Assembly: GCA_038093975.1 (NCBI GenBank)
Contig: JBBPTG010000404.1
Coordinates: 1-16,058, forward strand
Direction: 5' to 3'
DNA from: Chalciporus piperatus
Lineage: Eukaryota > Basidiomycota > Agaricomycetes > Boletales > Boletaceae
DNA length: 16,058 nt
The translations under genes were made by a program, and so were the position numbers. Shown in pieces: positions 1 through 8,431 of this stretch. A model generated the notes under the pieces. It made no database searches, was not told the origin of the DNA, and worked only from the letters and a program-made list of their open reading frames with translations. Position 1 is the stretch's first letter. Each line of letters starts with the position of its first letter.

Positions 1-2361
1 CCTTTTATCAACATCACTCTTTCTCTCACTGAACAAGTTGTTCACCTCTCCACCTTTGCTCATTTACTCTTCAGTCTCTACCACGCACATCGACGAACGT
101 TCATGCCAAACCAGCTATATTATGATGCCCAAACGATGGTCAAAAACGCCGTTTTCTGTATTGCTAAGCAGCAACGACTCGACGCATCCTTTCCATTCTA
201 TCTTCCCGATGTGGGAGACGACGCCATCGAGCTACTTTTCGCATTCCTACGCATGTGCGGTGGTCATAACAGTGCCATTAATTACAAACAGGCCATTGAC
301 CGACTCCGTGCAGCGCGAGATATTGGAAGTATCTATGCGCGAAACCCTGACCTGAGCCACGGTCATCGCCGTCTCAATCTTTCCCGCTCCGAGCACGTCG
401 ATCATATCAATCGTGACATGTGGAAGGGAGACCTGATATCCCGGGGTTGCAATATTCCCACTGCATGGATTCAAGGACAAAATGTCGCGGTCAACATTCT
501 TTCCAGCTCGTCTCTCGATCCCACAGATTACGACTTCAACATTCTCTTCACAAATTCTGATGTGGATCTGTTGTCCGTGTTCGGTGGTGGGCGATATCCT
601 GGAATCAATGAAGGTGATGAACACGAGGATCCCAGTGCAATCTCACGAGCTTCCGTGGCAACGGCACAGGAGGTCGTTCCAGCCCAGGAGGAACAGATTC
701 GGGATACAACTCAGAGGGACTCTGAGGATGGTAACGAGGATTCGGTTGGAGATGTACGAAGTTTTGAAGATGAGCTTGAGGACGAGCTCAACATGGCAGA
801 TTCCCCTGGCCCAGAGTTCGAGCAACCTGTCACAAATGTGGACTCCGCTTCGTCACCTCCCCTTCCATCTGGCCCCGGTGTTCGTCCTCTTGACTATCTC
901 CTCGTCGATGGCAAATGGGTCCACAAGTCTACTATCTGTCGTATTCTCTTCAACAGAAACTTCACTCCGAAATCACATGATCGCCTTCTTCGTGTTCGCG
1001 GCTTCACGTCCGTCAACCGAAATATGACAACATCCGCTGCATCCGCATCCGAGTCTCTTTCCTCATTCACTGTCGGTAATCCCTACTTGACACTTGTCCG
1101 TCTTCGTGATAACTCTACACATGTTGCACTCTTCCGCTCAACGGCAATCCACGAGAATGGTCTTTCACGTTCCGAGATCAACACCGACACACTTCTCGCG
1201 CCTACAGGGAAAGTCAAGGTCACTGGCCAAATGCTCTCGCTTTTGCCCTCGGAGTCCAATCCCCCATCTCAACCTGATGACGACTACCTTTGGATTTGGA
1301 ATGGAGCGTACTTGAAGAGTATATCACCTCTTCCAGGATCGGCTGTCTCTACACAGAAAGTGGTTGAGCTCACGACGCTCGGGCCGCTGCTTACATTCGT
1401 CAATCCAAGTGTCGTAACCGCAGCTGATCACCTTCCTATCAACCAACTCTCTGAGGTCAACTCTCGTGGTATCACATGGGCTGTTAGCAACGACACGCTC
1501 GACATGGCTGTTACCAAGCTCTGGAACCAGCTCACGGAGTCGAAGCTCGCCGTTACGAATATTACAGTGCTACAAAGTACAGACTCAGGCTTTCCATACC
1601 GCGCGAGAAATGGTAAGAGTTTCCTACCTCATATTTTAAGCTTATTATGTACTCATTCGCTTCTAGACTTCCATGCTTTCCCTTGCGAGGAAGCGAGGGT
1701 CGCGTTATCCGCTGGCAATGGGAATAGTACGAAGGTCATTTGCCGCCTCTGTCAAAAGCCAACAGCCGACCTACGTTCGCACGTGGGGGGACACGTCCTC
1801 CGTGCTTCTCGAGGTGTAGAGGAAGAAGGTCTCAATTCGAGCGTTGGCGATTTACTCCCTTGTGGTTTCTGTGGGCGTTCGGGTCACCTGGACTGCGTCA
1901 TCAAGTTGAAGACGACAAAAAAGGGCAAAGAGATCGACGTACGGTGCGTTCATCGAGTCGACATCAAGTATGGGTACGCAGAACGAGGATCTGTCTCTCG
2001 TCCATGCCGCAATGTCCCCGTCGTCTGCCCTTTGTGCATTCACCGTGATCGCCAGACGAGTTTCAAGGACGCTGTCTGGCGTTATAATATGGAACAACAT
2101 CTGAACTTCTTCCACCCGGAATACGCTCACCCCGGAAAGCATATGGGCCTTCCTTTGCCCTACGACGTCTACGAACTCATGTCCTTGACACCCGCCGAGG
2201 AGAAGAAAGCCGGTGTTCCCTCTCGACCACTCTTTACCCTCATTGCCGAGAAGGAGAATGATAAGGGGACTTCCAATGCACGGAACTGCAGTGTTGGGAG
2301 CAAGAGGTCACTCGCTGCTGATGAGGGAGCTTCATCTGGAGCAAAACGAGCTCGCAAGTAG
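1..2361 (+). CDS. 3' part of a long zinc-finger protein, transposon-related family (5' end outside window)
   Basis: The frame is open from base 1 with no stop. The 34 codons before the first ATG (103) read as ordinary protein, so I treat the gene as 5'-truncated by the window rather than starting at 103. One in-frame intron is likely at 1613-1666 (54 nt, GTAAGA...TTCTAG), leaving about 768 visible residues. Counting from the Met at 103, residues 31-70 contain GDDAIELLF..LRMCGGHNS, a pattern resembling the late acidic motif and Gly/Asn-rich block of RNase H-fold transposases (P-element/hAT-like). Residues about 175-250 are acidic and low complexity. In the spliced protein, C529-x2-C532-x9-H542-x3-H546 forms a C2H2 finger, followed by further Cys pairs (PCGFCG, CPLC) and H-x4-H (MEQHLNFFH). 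The C-terminus is basic (KRARK), possibly a nuclear signal. I recall the family as multi-copy in Agaricomycetes; function is unknown and the transposase link is inference. Confidence 0.75.
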   Translation, partial: PFINITLSLTEQVVHLSTFAHLLFSLYHAHRRTFMPNQLYYDAQTMVKNAVFCIAKQQRLDASFPFYLPDVGDDAIELLFAFLRMCGGHNSAINYKQAIDRLRAARDIGSIYARNPDLSHGHRRLNLSRSEHVDHINRDMWKGDLISRGCNIPTAWIQGQNVAVNILSSSSLDPTDYDFNILFTNSDVDLLSVFGGGRYPGINEGDEHEDPSAISRASVATAQEVVPAQEEQIRDTTQRDSEDGNEDSVGDVRSFEDELEDELNMADSPGPEFEQPVTNVDSASSPPLPSGPGVRPLDYLLVDGKWVHKSTICRILFNRNFTPKSHDRLLRVRGFTSVNRNMTTSAASASESLSSFTVGNPYLTLVRLRDNSTHVALFRSTAIHENGLSRSEINTDTLLAPTGKVKVTGQMLSLLPSESNPPSQPDDDYLWIWNGAYLKSISPLPGSAVSTQKVVELTTLGPLLTFVNPSVVTAADHLPINQLSEVNSRGITWAVSNDTLDMAVTKLWNQLTESKLAVTNITVLQSTDSGFPYRARNGKSFLPHILSLLCTHSLLDFHAFPCEEARVALSAGNGNSTKVICRLCQKPTADLRSHVGGHVLRASRGVEEEGLNSSVGDLLPCGFCGRSGHLDCVIKLKTTKKGKEIDVRCVHRVDIKYGYAERGSVSRPCRNVPVVCPLCIHRDRQTSFKDAVWRYNMEQHLNFFHPEYAHPGKHMGLPLPYDVYELMSLTPAEEKKAGVPSRPLFTLIAEKENDKGTSNARNCSVGSKRSLAADEGASSGAKRARK
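1613..1666 (+). other. probable intron inside an open frame
   Basis: GTAAGAGT donor and TTCTAG acceptor, 54 nt, a multiple of three with no stop, so the frame stays open whether or not it is removed. Splicing joins codons to give ...RARN-D-FHAF. Its length matches the other introns of the window. The 18 residues it would encode are hydrophobic and serine/leucine rich, unlike the flanks. Confidence 0.65.
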
Positions 2362-3150
2362 GTTTTTTTCGTCGTTGGCATGCTTTTCCTTCTTCGATGC
2401 TTTACGAGTCAAATGTGTGTTATGCTCAGCCACGAAAATCCCCATATGTTTTTCAATGTTCTTTTCATTCATTCACATTTGTTTCGTGTTTGTTTTGCTG
2501 TTTTTTCCAGCCATACAACAGGTTTTTGTCCTCCGCTCTGCTCACTGAATGGTGAGCGGGGTCCTTGTTCGATGAGAATGTCATGAAATGTTATTGGTCC
2601 AGATAAGGCATGCGAGTTTCTAATTATAGGAGGTTCGTGACCGTCACGGAGGGGGTAGGCCCCGTCTCAGACTTCTAGAGTTAGTGTACGAGACCTTAGG
2701 ATTGCATGCCTCTTGACCAGTGGGTTGAAAGATAAAAGTTGGTGATACAACATGCGACATTCTATACCAGCTTGGGGCTGATATCTCTGTGTGAGTCATT
2801 GATTTCTCCCTCCTGCTACACTGGTGCCCATTGGTTCAGACCACTCTGTTTTTGTCCCTCCAAGACTCGCTTGAAGGTCCAAGTCTCAGTTTGGGTGCAG
2901 ACGGAGTCAGGCGACAAAAAGGTTCCCCACACCTGTCAGATAAATGGAGCGGATTTGGCTGGTTGCAACAATCGTAAGCATCATCCTTGTTCTGACCAGC
3001 CATTTGAACTCATTTCCGAATCAGACATCAAGTTCCCTGCTAAGGGAGCTCTATTTCAACCTACAGTCCTTATTTCTGCCTCCCACAATTGTGGCGACGT
3101 GAGACAATGAGCACCGTATGCCATGGTTCTGATTGTTGACGATTCCTTTT
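2362..3150. other. non-coding stretch, no gene recognised
   Basis: This lies downstream of the zinc-finger gene and upstream of the retrotransposon. The first ~170 bases are T-rich, as expected of a 3' UTR. Small inverted repeats are visible: GCTCAC/GTGAGC (2540-2545 with 2552-2557) and CGTGAC/GTCACG (2636-2641 with 2643-2648). A 123-codon open frame at 2739-3110 has no recognisable domain and I do not call it a gene. No tRNA boxes were seen. Confidence 0.5.
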
Positions 3151-3155
3151 TAGCT
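3151..3155. repeat. target-site duplication, left copy (TAGCT)
   Basis: The five bases TAGCT sit immediately before the 5' LTR and are repeated exactly immediately after the 3' LTR. Five bp is the usual target duplication made by copia/Ty1 integrases. Confidence 0.92.
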
Positions 3156-3370
3156 TGTTGGAGTAAGTAAGACAATATATGTACAAGCCACATTCGGCCG
3201 AGTAGCCGACTACACAAAGGAGTGGTAATCTATTAGCTTAGTGAAGCAATACAATACTACAGTATATTAGACGACTGTAGCATTAGGAGTCGAGTAGATT
3301 CTATCTAACTCTTGACCCCCATCTTGCCTGCTCCTTGAGTCTACCAAACTATCCTCTACTCGCTGCAAGA
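3156..3370 (+). repeat. 5' LTR (215 bp)
   Basis: Begins TGTTGGAGTA and ends CTGCAAGA, matching 7784-7998 base for base as far as I can compare by eye. TGTTG and the terminal CAAGA form an imperfect inverted repeat (one mismatch to CAACA). A TATATTA stretch at 3263-3269 is a possible TATA element for the element's transcript. Confidence 0.96.
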
Positions 3371-3387
3371 GGTTATGAGCCCTGCGC
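3371..3387 (+). promoter_or_regulatory. primer-binding site, initiator tRNA-Met anticodon arm
   Basis: GGTTATGAGCCCTGCGC follows the 5' LTR with no spacer. Its reverse complement contains GGGCTCATAACC, the anticodon stem-loop of initiator tRNA-Met with CAU at its centre. It does not pair with a tRNA 3' acceptor end. Drosophila copia is known to prime from an internal cut (5' half) of this same tRNA, so the same mechanism is likely here. Confidence 0.85.
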
Positions 3388-3472
3388 TCTGACTTATTGT
3401 CACTCGCGATCTACTAGATCTTATTACATCACACAATCAAATTATCATCGTACGTTAACACCGCTCTAAACA

Positions 3473-3709
3473 ATGTCTAACGTGCCGGCCCCTATACCGG
3501 CACCGCCAAATTATCCCCCCCCTCCGTTACCTCCGCAACCCCCGTCGGGTTCTTCAGCGGGATCTTCCACTGCTGCCAATCCTCCCGCCCCTGCTCAAAG
3601 GCAACAACGAGTCGGAAAATTGGCACCGTTCATGGTGACCAATTCCAGTGGTGCCATTGCAGCAGCTGCCAAAATAGACAAGTTGCGGGATGGTAAGCCT
3701 GTTGGTTAG
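3473..3709 (+). CDS. Gag N-terminal fragment, ends at a frame break
   Basis: Starts at ATG 3473 with a good context (A at -3), 85 bases after the primer-binding site, and encodes 78 residues ending at TAG 3707-3709. The first half is Pro-rich (PPPPLPPQPP), then Ala/Gln-rich, ending KIDKLRDGKPVG. In related copia Gags a block like KL.G.NW..W follows; here the continuation WLAWKTRL is found in the next frame (from about 3703). This is therefore the front of a Gag protein cut off by an offset rather than a separate small gene. Confidence 0.8.
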   Translation: MSNVPAPIPAPPNYPPPPLPPQPPSGSSAGSSTAANPPAPAQRQQRVGKLAPFMVTNSSGAIAAAAKIDKLRDGKPVG

Positions 3710-6700
3710 CGTGGAAAACTCGGCTACACCGCATCTTACATCGATCGGAAACATGGGGCATTGCCACAGGCACAATTCCCAGGCCTGTCAATGACCCGGT
3801 TGAGGAACATGAGTGGGATGCAAAGGACGCATTCGCTCAAGAAATCATAGCCCTATCAATCAGAGATGAGCAAGTCGTTCATGTGTCTGAATTTAATACG
3901 GCAGGTGATATGTGGCAAGCTTTGCGCTTGCAACATGAACCACAAGGCACACAATCTATCATTTCCCTTATCCGTTCGCTGTTCACAGCCACCTGCAAAG
4001 AAGGGGATGACGTGGGAAGTCACATCACCCACATGCGTCTGTTACGCGAGCGCCTTACCTTATCGGGCGAAGACATCGAAGATAACCGCTTCAAGTCTAT
4101 TCTCGTCACATCACTCCCACCCAGCTGGGAATCCTACGTCACATCATTTCTCGGCTATCAAGGTGGTACTCAAGCCAATCCTCAAGCACGCGTACAAACC
4201 GTCCAGCAACTCTGTGCTATCATCTCAGAAGAAGCTACACGCCGTATTGAGAGAGGCGGCACTACCGACTACGCCGGACGCGCTTCCACGAGCAACAGTA
4301 CCCCGAAAAGGAAAGGGCGTACTTGCAACATATGTGGACGCAACAACCACGTGACTACCGAGTGCCGCTTCAAAGGAAAGTCCAAATGCGGTATCTGCGG
4401 GAAGTTCGGTCACGCGGATGACAAATGCTGGAAGAATCCCCACAATAAGGGAAATAACGGCACTACCGAGGCACAGGCGAAAAAGGAAAAGCCCGATGCT
4501 AAGGATGCCAAAGGGAAAGGGCGCGCACGCGCGAATGTGACTCAGGAGGAGTCGGATACAGAGGAATTAGAAAAGAGTTTTGTTGCTCATGTCAGCATAG
4601 CTACAGATAGTGAAATGAGAGAGGCCGAGGAGGCCAACTTTTCTGCTTATTCGTGGCTTGCGGATTCGGGCGCGACAAGTCATATTTGCGCACACAGAAA
4701 CGCATTCGATGAGTATGCTACATTACCTACTAAGAAAGTGGTAAAGGGACTCGCTAATAAGCCAGTAACCGCTTATGGTCGAGGGAGTGTCACAATTCGA
4801 AGCCAAATCGGGGAACGCTTACACCGAATTCGGCTATCTAATGTGCTACACGTACCCGAGGCGTGTGAGAACTTAGTATCCCTAGGGCGCATAGATGCGA
4901 CTGGAGGGAAATCCATCTGTGCCAATGGCCGGATTGAGATCTCTAATAAAATGGGAGAAATGTTACTCACTGGAAAGCGTGTACAGAACCATCTATATTA
5001 TTTGGACGTACAGACTGAGACTTTTGAGTCTACTAACCTATCTATAAAGTTAAAAACTAAACATACCTGGGCAGAATGGCATCAACGCCTAGGACATATC
5101 GGTATAACCGGACTCACAAAACTGCACGGAAAGAACTTAGTCGACGGATTCTCTGTTGCAGAAAGCCCGCAAGATATTGATTGCGAGGCATGCATACAAT
5201 CTAAGCAGACTCGAGCGTCATTACCCAAAACGGTAAGCCGGCGGGATCGGCTACCGGGTGAGCTCACACACACAGACATATGGGGACCTGCTCGAGTACA
5301 ATCCCTAAACGGATACAAATATTATATATCATTCATTGATGACGCTACAAGGTATGCAGTGCTGAGTTTCATGAAAACAAAGGACGAGGCCGCTACCAAA
5401 GTCAAACGATACTTGACCTACATCGAAAGACAACATAGCCGTATTCCCAAATGGGTACGCGCCGATAACGGACGTGAGTACGTCAATCGCGATCTGATCG
5501 GCTGGTGTCTCGATAAGGGCATTGAAATTCAAACGACCGCGCCTTACACACCGGAACAAAATGGTGTTGCAGAGCGCTGGAATCGAACTGTGGTAGAACT
5601 AGGACGTGCCATAATATTTGCACAGAAAGTCCCAGCTGAACTATGGCCAGAGGCATTGCAACATGCAACATATGTTCGCAATCGTGCTTTCACACGCGCG
5701 ATACCCGATATGACACCCTTCCAAAAATGGAATGGGACGCGACCAGATGTATCAACTATCCAAACATTCGGTCGATCAGTCTGGGTACTGAACGAGTCGC
5801 AAAATGTCTCCAAGCTTGAACCACACGCTCATAAATATATGTTTATTGGGCATGAACAGCCCAACGCGATCAAGTACTACGATGCTACAAAGCGTACTAT
5901 CAAAATCTCGCGTAACTACCGGTTCCTAATTTCAAACCCAGCCGAACACACACCAGACTGCCGGTTTGAGGGGGAGAAAGAAGGAAAGAACAAAGACAAA
6001 CCTGAGTCTGATGCTACCAAAAATCAAGGTGAAGCAGATAAGAAAAGAAAAATTACTGCTAAGCCAAATGAAAAGAGTGCACGACGAAAGGTAATTGTAG
6101 AAGAAGTTGAAGATCAGGACGCGCCAGAGCGATTACCCGATTTGGAAAGGGACCCTGATGATGATGATGAGGACGAAAACTCCTCAGCTGCACAAGTGTA
6201 CACTGCATTCAGTGAACTTGATCTCGGAAGGAAAGATCCTAAGACCCTTAAAGAGGCAATGAACTCACCAGAGTGGCCCCAATGGGAAAAGGCAATCCAT
6301 ACTGAGCTCGAGACATTGCAGCAAATGGGTACCTGGGAATTAGCCGATGCGCCGAAAGATCGGAAGCCGATTACCAACAAATGGGTATTCGTGCGGAAAT
6401 ATGATAAAGATGGTAATCTGCAAAAATACAAAGCAAGATTAGTTGCCAGAGGATTCACTCAAGCACCGGGAATAGACTATAATGAGACATTCTCACCGGT
6501 TGTGCGATTGGAAACAATCCGCGCAATACTTGCTCTCGCAGTTGCCGAAGATTGGGAGATCCAACAAATGGACGTAAAGGGAGCGTACCTTAACGGTAAG
6601 CTCAAAGAGGAAATTTACATGAACCAGCCGGAAGGCTACTGTGACGGAACATCTCGGCTATGCCGATTAATCAAAACACTCTACGGATTAAAACAATCCG

Positions 6701-7770
6701 GACGAGAATGGAATGAAGAGTTCGATGCCAAAATGAAAACAATTGGCTTCGAGCGTATATTGTCGGACCCGTGTGTCTACGTGAGACGCAACGAAGGATC
6801 TATAGAAATCATCACCGTCTGGGTAGACGATCTATTGTTATTCACCAACAACAAGGACTTAATGTCCAAGCTCAAAAAGGGCTTGAACTCCCTATTCGAG
6901 ATAACCGATTTAGGCGAGCCAAATAAACTCGTCGGGCTTGAGATTACTCGGGACCGAGCGAAGGGAACTTTGAACATCAAACAGACCCAATATATTGAGA
7001 GTCTACTAGAGAGGTACAATCTCGAAAATGCAAACACAGTAACTACTCCGATGGACACAGCAATCAAACTCGAACCTCGAGAGAGTACTGAAGCCATAAC
7101 GACAAATATGAACTACGCGTCGCTAACGGGATCACTCATGTATGCCGCAATAGGCACACGTCCCGATATAGCATATGCAGTTAACAAACTATGTTCGTTC
7201 AACAATAATCCAGATTTGATTCACTGGACAGCAGGCAAACGAGTACTAAGGTACTTAAAAGGAACAAAACATTTAGGGATCACCTACACCAAGAACAAAG
7301 ATAATAAAGGCTTCCATGGATATGCCGATGCAAGTTTTGCAAGCAACCATGATCTAACATCAACCAGTGGGAACGTGTTTATCCTAAACGGGGGCGCCAT
7401 CACGTGGCTATCCAAAAAGGAATCTACACCCGCGCAATCGACAGCTGAAGCCGAGTTCACATCTATGGCTAAAGCTGGTCGAGAAATAATATGGTTAAGA
7501 AATTTGTATACTGAAATTGGCTACGAGCCAAAAGACGCGACTGTACTCTACGGAGATAATAAGTCAGCGATCGCAATCGCATCAAATGCTCAATTCCACA
7601 AACGATCAAAATATTTCGATCTATCTAATCTATATCTTCGCAGGCAGATCAAAATCGGGTGGATAACACTCGTATACTGCCCGACAGACAACATGACCGC
7701 GGATATCCTTACCAAAGGATTACCACGCGCTAAACACGAGCTTCACACGACTAATCTCGGCCTACATTAG
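3697..7770 (+). CDS. copia Gag (rest)-Pol polyprotein frame
   Basis: The frame is open from 3697 (after TAA 3694-3696) to TAG 7768-7770, about 1,357 codons. It has no ATG before 3910, so it depends on the upstream Gag start. Numbering from the GTG at 3883: Gag core about 1-125; two CCHC knuckles, C148/C151/H156/C161 and C169/C172/H177/C182; aspartic protease DSGA with D261; integrase zinc site H400/H405/C434/C437; integrase core D465, D528, E564 (D-x35-E spacing) with YTPEQNGVAERWNRT; acidic linker about 700-770; reverse transcriptase about 828-1060 with D897 and D982-D983 in WVDD, where copia elements usually have YVDD; RNase H with D1149, E1189/E1191 and D1225, ending DILTKGL. All catalytic residues are present and I see no stop, so Pol looks functional. 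The polyprotein would be cut by its own protease. Confidence 0.93.
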   Translation, partial: ACWLAWKTRLHRILHRSETWGIATGTIPRPVNDPVEEHEWDAKDAFAQEIIALSIRDEQVVHVSEFNTAGDMWQALRLQHEPQGTQSIISLIRSLFTATCKEGDDVGSHITHMRLLRERLTLSGEDIEDNRFKSILVTSLPPSWESYVTSFLGYQGGTQANPQARVQTVQQLCAIISEEATRRIERGGTTDYAGRASTSNSTPKRKGRTCNICGRNNHVTTECRFKGKSKCGICGKFGHADDKCWKNPHNKGNNGTTEAQAKKEKPDAKDAKGKGRARANVTQEESDTEELEKSFVAHVSIATDSEMREAEEANFSAYSWLADSGATSHICAHRNAFDEYATLPTKKVVKGLANKPVTAYGRGSVTIRSQIGERLHRIRLSNVLHVPEACENLVSLGRIDATGGKSICANGRIEISNKMGEMLLTGKRVQNHLYYLDVQTETFESTNLSIKLKTKHTWAEWHQRLGHIGITGLTKLHGKNLVDGFSVAESPQDIDCEACIQSKQTRASLPKTVSRRDRLPGELTHTDIWGPARVQSLNGYKYYISFIDDATRYAVLSFMKTKDEAATKVKRYLTYIERQHSRIPKWVRADNGREYVNRDLIGWCLDKGIEIQTTAPYTPEQNGVAERWNRTVVELGRAIIFAQKVPAELWPEALQHATYVRNRAFTRAIPDMTPFQKWNGTRPDVSTIQTFGRSVWVLNESQNVSKLEPHAHKYMFIGHEQPNAIKYYDATKRTIKISRNYRFLISNPAEHTPDCRFEGEKEGKNKDKPESDATKNQGEADKKRKITAKPNEKSARRKVIVEEVEDQDAPERLPDLERDPDDDDEDENSSAAQVYTAFSELDLGRKDPKTLKEAMNSPEWPQWEKAIHTELETLQQMGTWELADAPKDRKPITNKWVFVRKYDKDGNLQKYKARLVARGFTQAPGIDYNETFSPVVRLETIRAILALAVAEDWEIQQMDVKGAYLNGKLKEEIYMNQPEGYCDGTSRLCRLIKTLYGLKQSGREWNEEFDAKMKTIGFERILSDPCVYVRRNEGSIEIITVWVDDLLLFTNNKDLMSKLKKGLNSLFEITDLGEPNKLVGLEITRDRAKGTLNIKQTQYIESLLERYNLENANTVTTPMDTAIKLEPRESTEAITTNMNYASLTGSLMYAAIGTRPDIAYAVNKLCSFNNNPDLIHWTAGKRVLRYLKGTKHLGITYTKNKDNKGFHGYADASFASNHDLTSTSGNVFILNGGAITWLSKKESTPAQSTAEAEFTSMAKAGREIIWLRNLYTEIGYEPKDATVLYGDNKSAIAIASNAQFHKRSKYFDLSNLYLRRQIKIGWITLVYCPTDNMTADILTKGLPRAKHELHTTNLGLH

Positions 7771-7774
7771 GCTT

Positions 7775-7783
7775 GAGGGGGAG
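7775..7783 (+). promoter_or_regulatory. polypurine tract
   Basis: GAGGGGGAG ends directly at the first base of the 3' LTR, the expected place and composition for the plus-strand DNA primer of an LTR retrotransposon. It begins five bases after the pol stop codon. Confidence 0.9.
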
Positions 7784-7998
7784 TGTTGGAGTAAGTAAGA
7801 CAATATATGTACAAGCCACATTCGGCCGAGTAGCCGACTACACAAAGGAGTGGTAATCTATTAGCTTAGTGAAGCAATACAATACTACAGTATATTAGAC
7901 GACTGTAGCATTAGGAGTCGAGTAGATTCTATCTAACTCTTGACCCCCATCTTGCCTGCTCCTTGAGTCTACCAAACTATCCTCTACTCGCTGCAAGA
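7784..7998 (+). repeat. 3' LTR (215 bp)
   Basis: Same length and, by eye, same sequence as 3156-3370, from TGTTGGAGTA to CTGCAAGA. The following five bases are the target duplication. Confidence 0.96.
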
Positions 7999-8003
7999 TA
8001 GCT
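7999..8003. repeat. target-site duplication, right copy (TAGCT)
   Basis: Exact repeat of 3151-3155, directly abutting the LTR end CAAGA. This fixes the element boundary at 7998. Confidence 0.92.
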
Positions 8004-8431
8004 ATGTGCTGGGACGCAGTAGTAAACTAGGGGCGCGAGGCTTGTCACCTCTTCGGCAAGTTGATTAAGGATTTAGAGGATGACTAGGAGGATGAATTGT
8101 CTGCTCGAGGATTATCAGGAAATTTGGAAGTGCTACGTATGACGTTCTTAGCTTGAGAAATTTAGAGCTCTGACTGAGTCAAGATAAACTGAGTCCAGCC
8201 AGGGATGAACTGGTTCCGCCGCTCCGGGGAGGGAATTTGGGCTGATTTGCGCAAGAACGATGCTAGTCGACCTGCAGTAAGTATACTATTGTCCAGAGCC
8301 GCCATGCCGTCCATCCCATACCTTGATGTACTTAAGACTACAGAAGCATAGAGGCTATTAAGCATACGTTTGGTGAGACACTTTGCAAATCGCCAAGCTG
8401 AGACGCAAAGAGTGATCAGTCTCCCCTACAG
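8004..8431. other. non-coding stretch between retrotransposon and TRM2
   Basis: Only short open frames without recognisable domains occur here. The part next to 8431 would be the TRM2 3' UTR. No RNA gene or repeat was recognised. Confidence 0.45.

Larger units (their letters stand above)
3156..7998 (+). mobile_element. full-length Ty1/copia LTR retrotransposon (4,843 bp)
   Basis: The element has two 215-bp LTRs that I read as identical (3156-3370 and 7784-7998), TAGCT duplications outside, a primer-binding site directly after the 5' LTR and a purine tract directly before the 3' LTR. The internal reading frame has the order Gag zinc knuckles, protease, integrase, reverse transcriptase, RNase H; integrase before RT defines the copia (Pseudoviridae) order. 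Identical LTRs mean a recent insertion, because both are copied from one template at integration. It lies between the convergent ends of the zinc-finger gene and TRM2, so no host gene is visibly interrupted. Its gag frame is offset (see the coding entries), so self-sufficiency is doubtful. The termini are TG...GA rather than TG...CA. Confidence 0.97.

Noticed and set aside
2739..3110. 123-codon open frame as a gene
   Set aside because: No domain or recognisable composition, no similarity to anything I know, in an otherwise gene-free stretch.
3693..3709. GTAAGC...GTTAG read as an intron that would rejoin the gag frames
   Set aside because: Only 17 nt, far below a workable spliceosomal intron, and it removes the WLAW residues expected in Gag. 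The phase match is probably chance.
3883..3885. Start of the copia polyprotein at 3883
   Set aside because: The codon there is GTG and the same frame continues upstream to 3697 with recognisable Gag sequence (for example ALSIRDEQVVHV), so 3883 is not a real start.
7993..7998. LTR ending at the canonical CA (7995)
   Set aside because: The three bases AGA after CA are present at both LTRs, and the TAGCT duplication abuts only at 7998.
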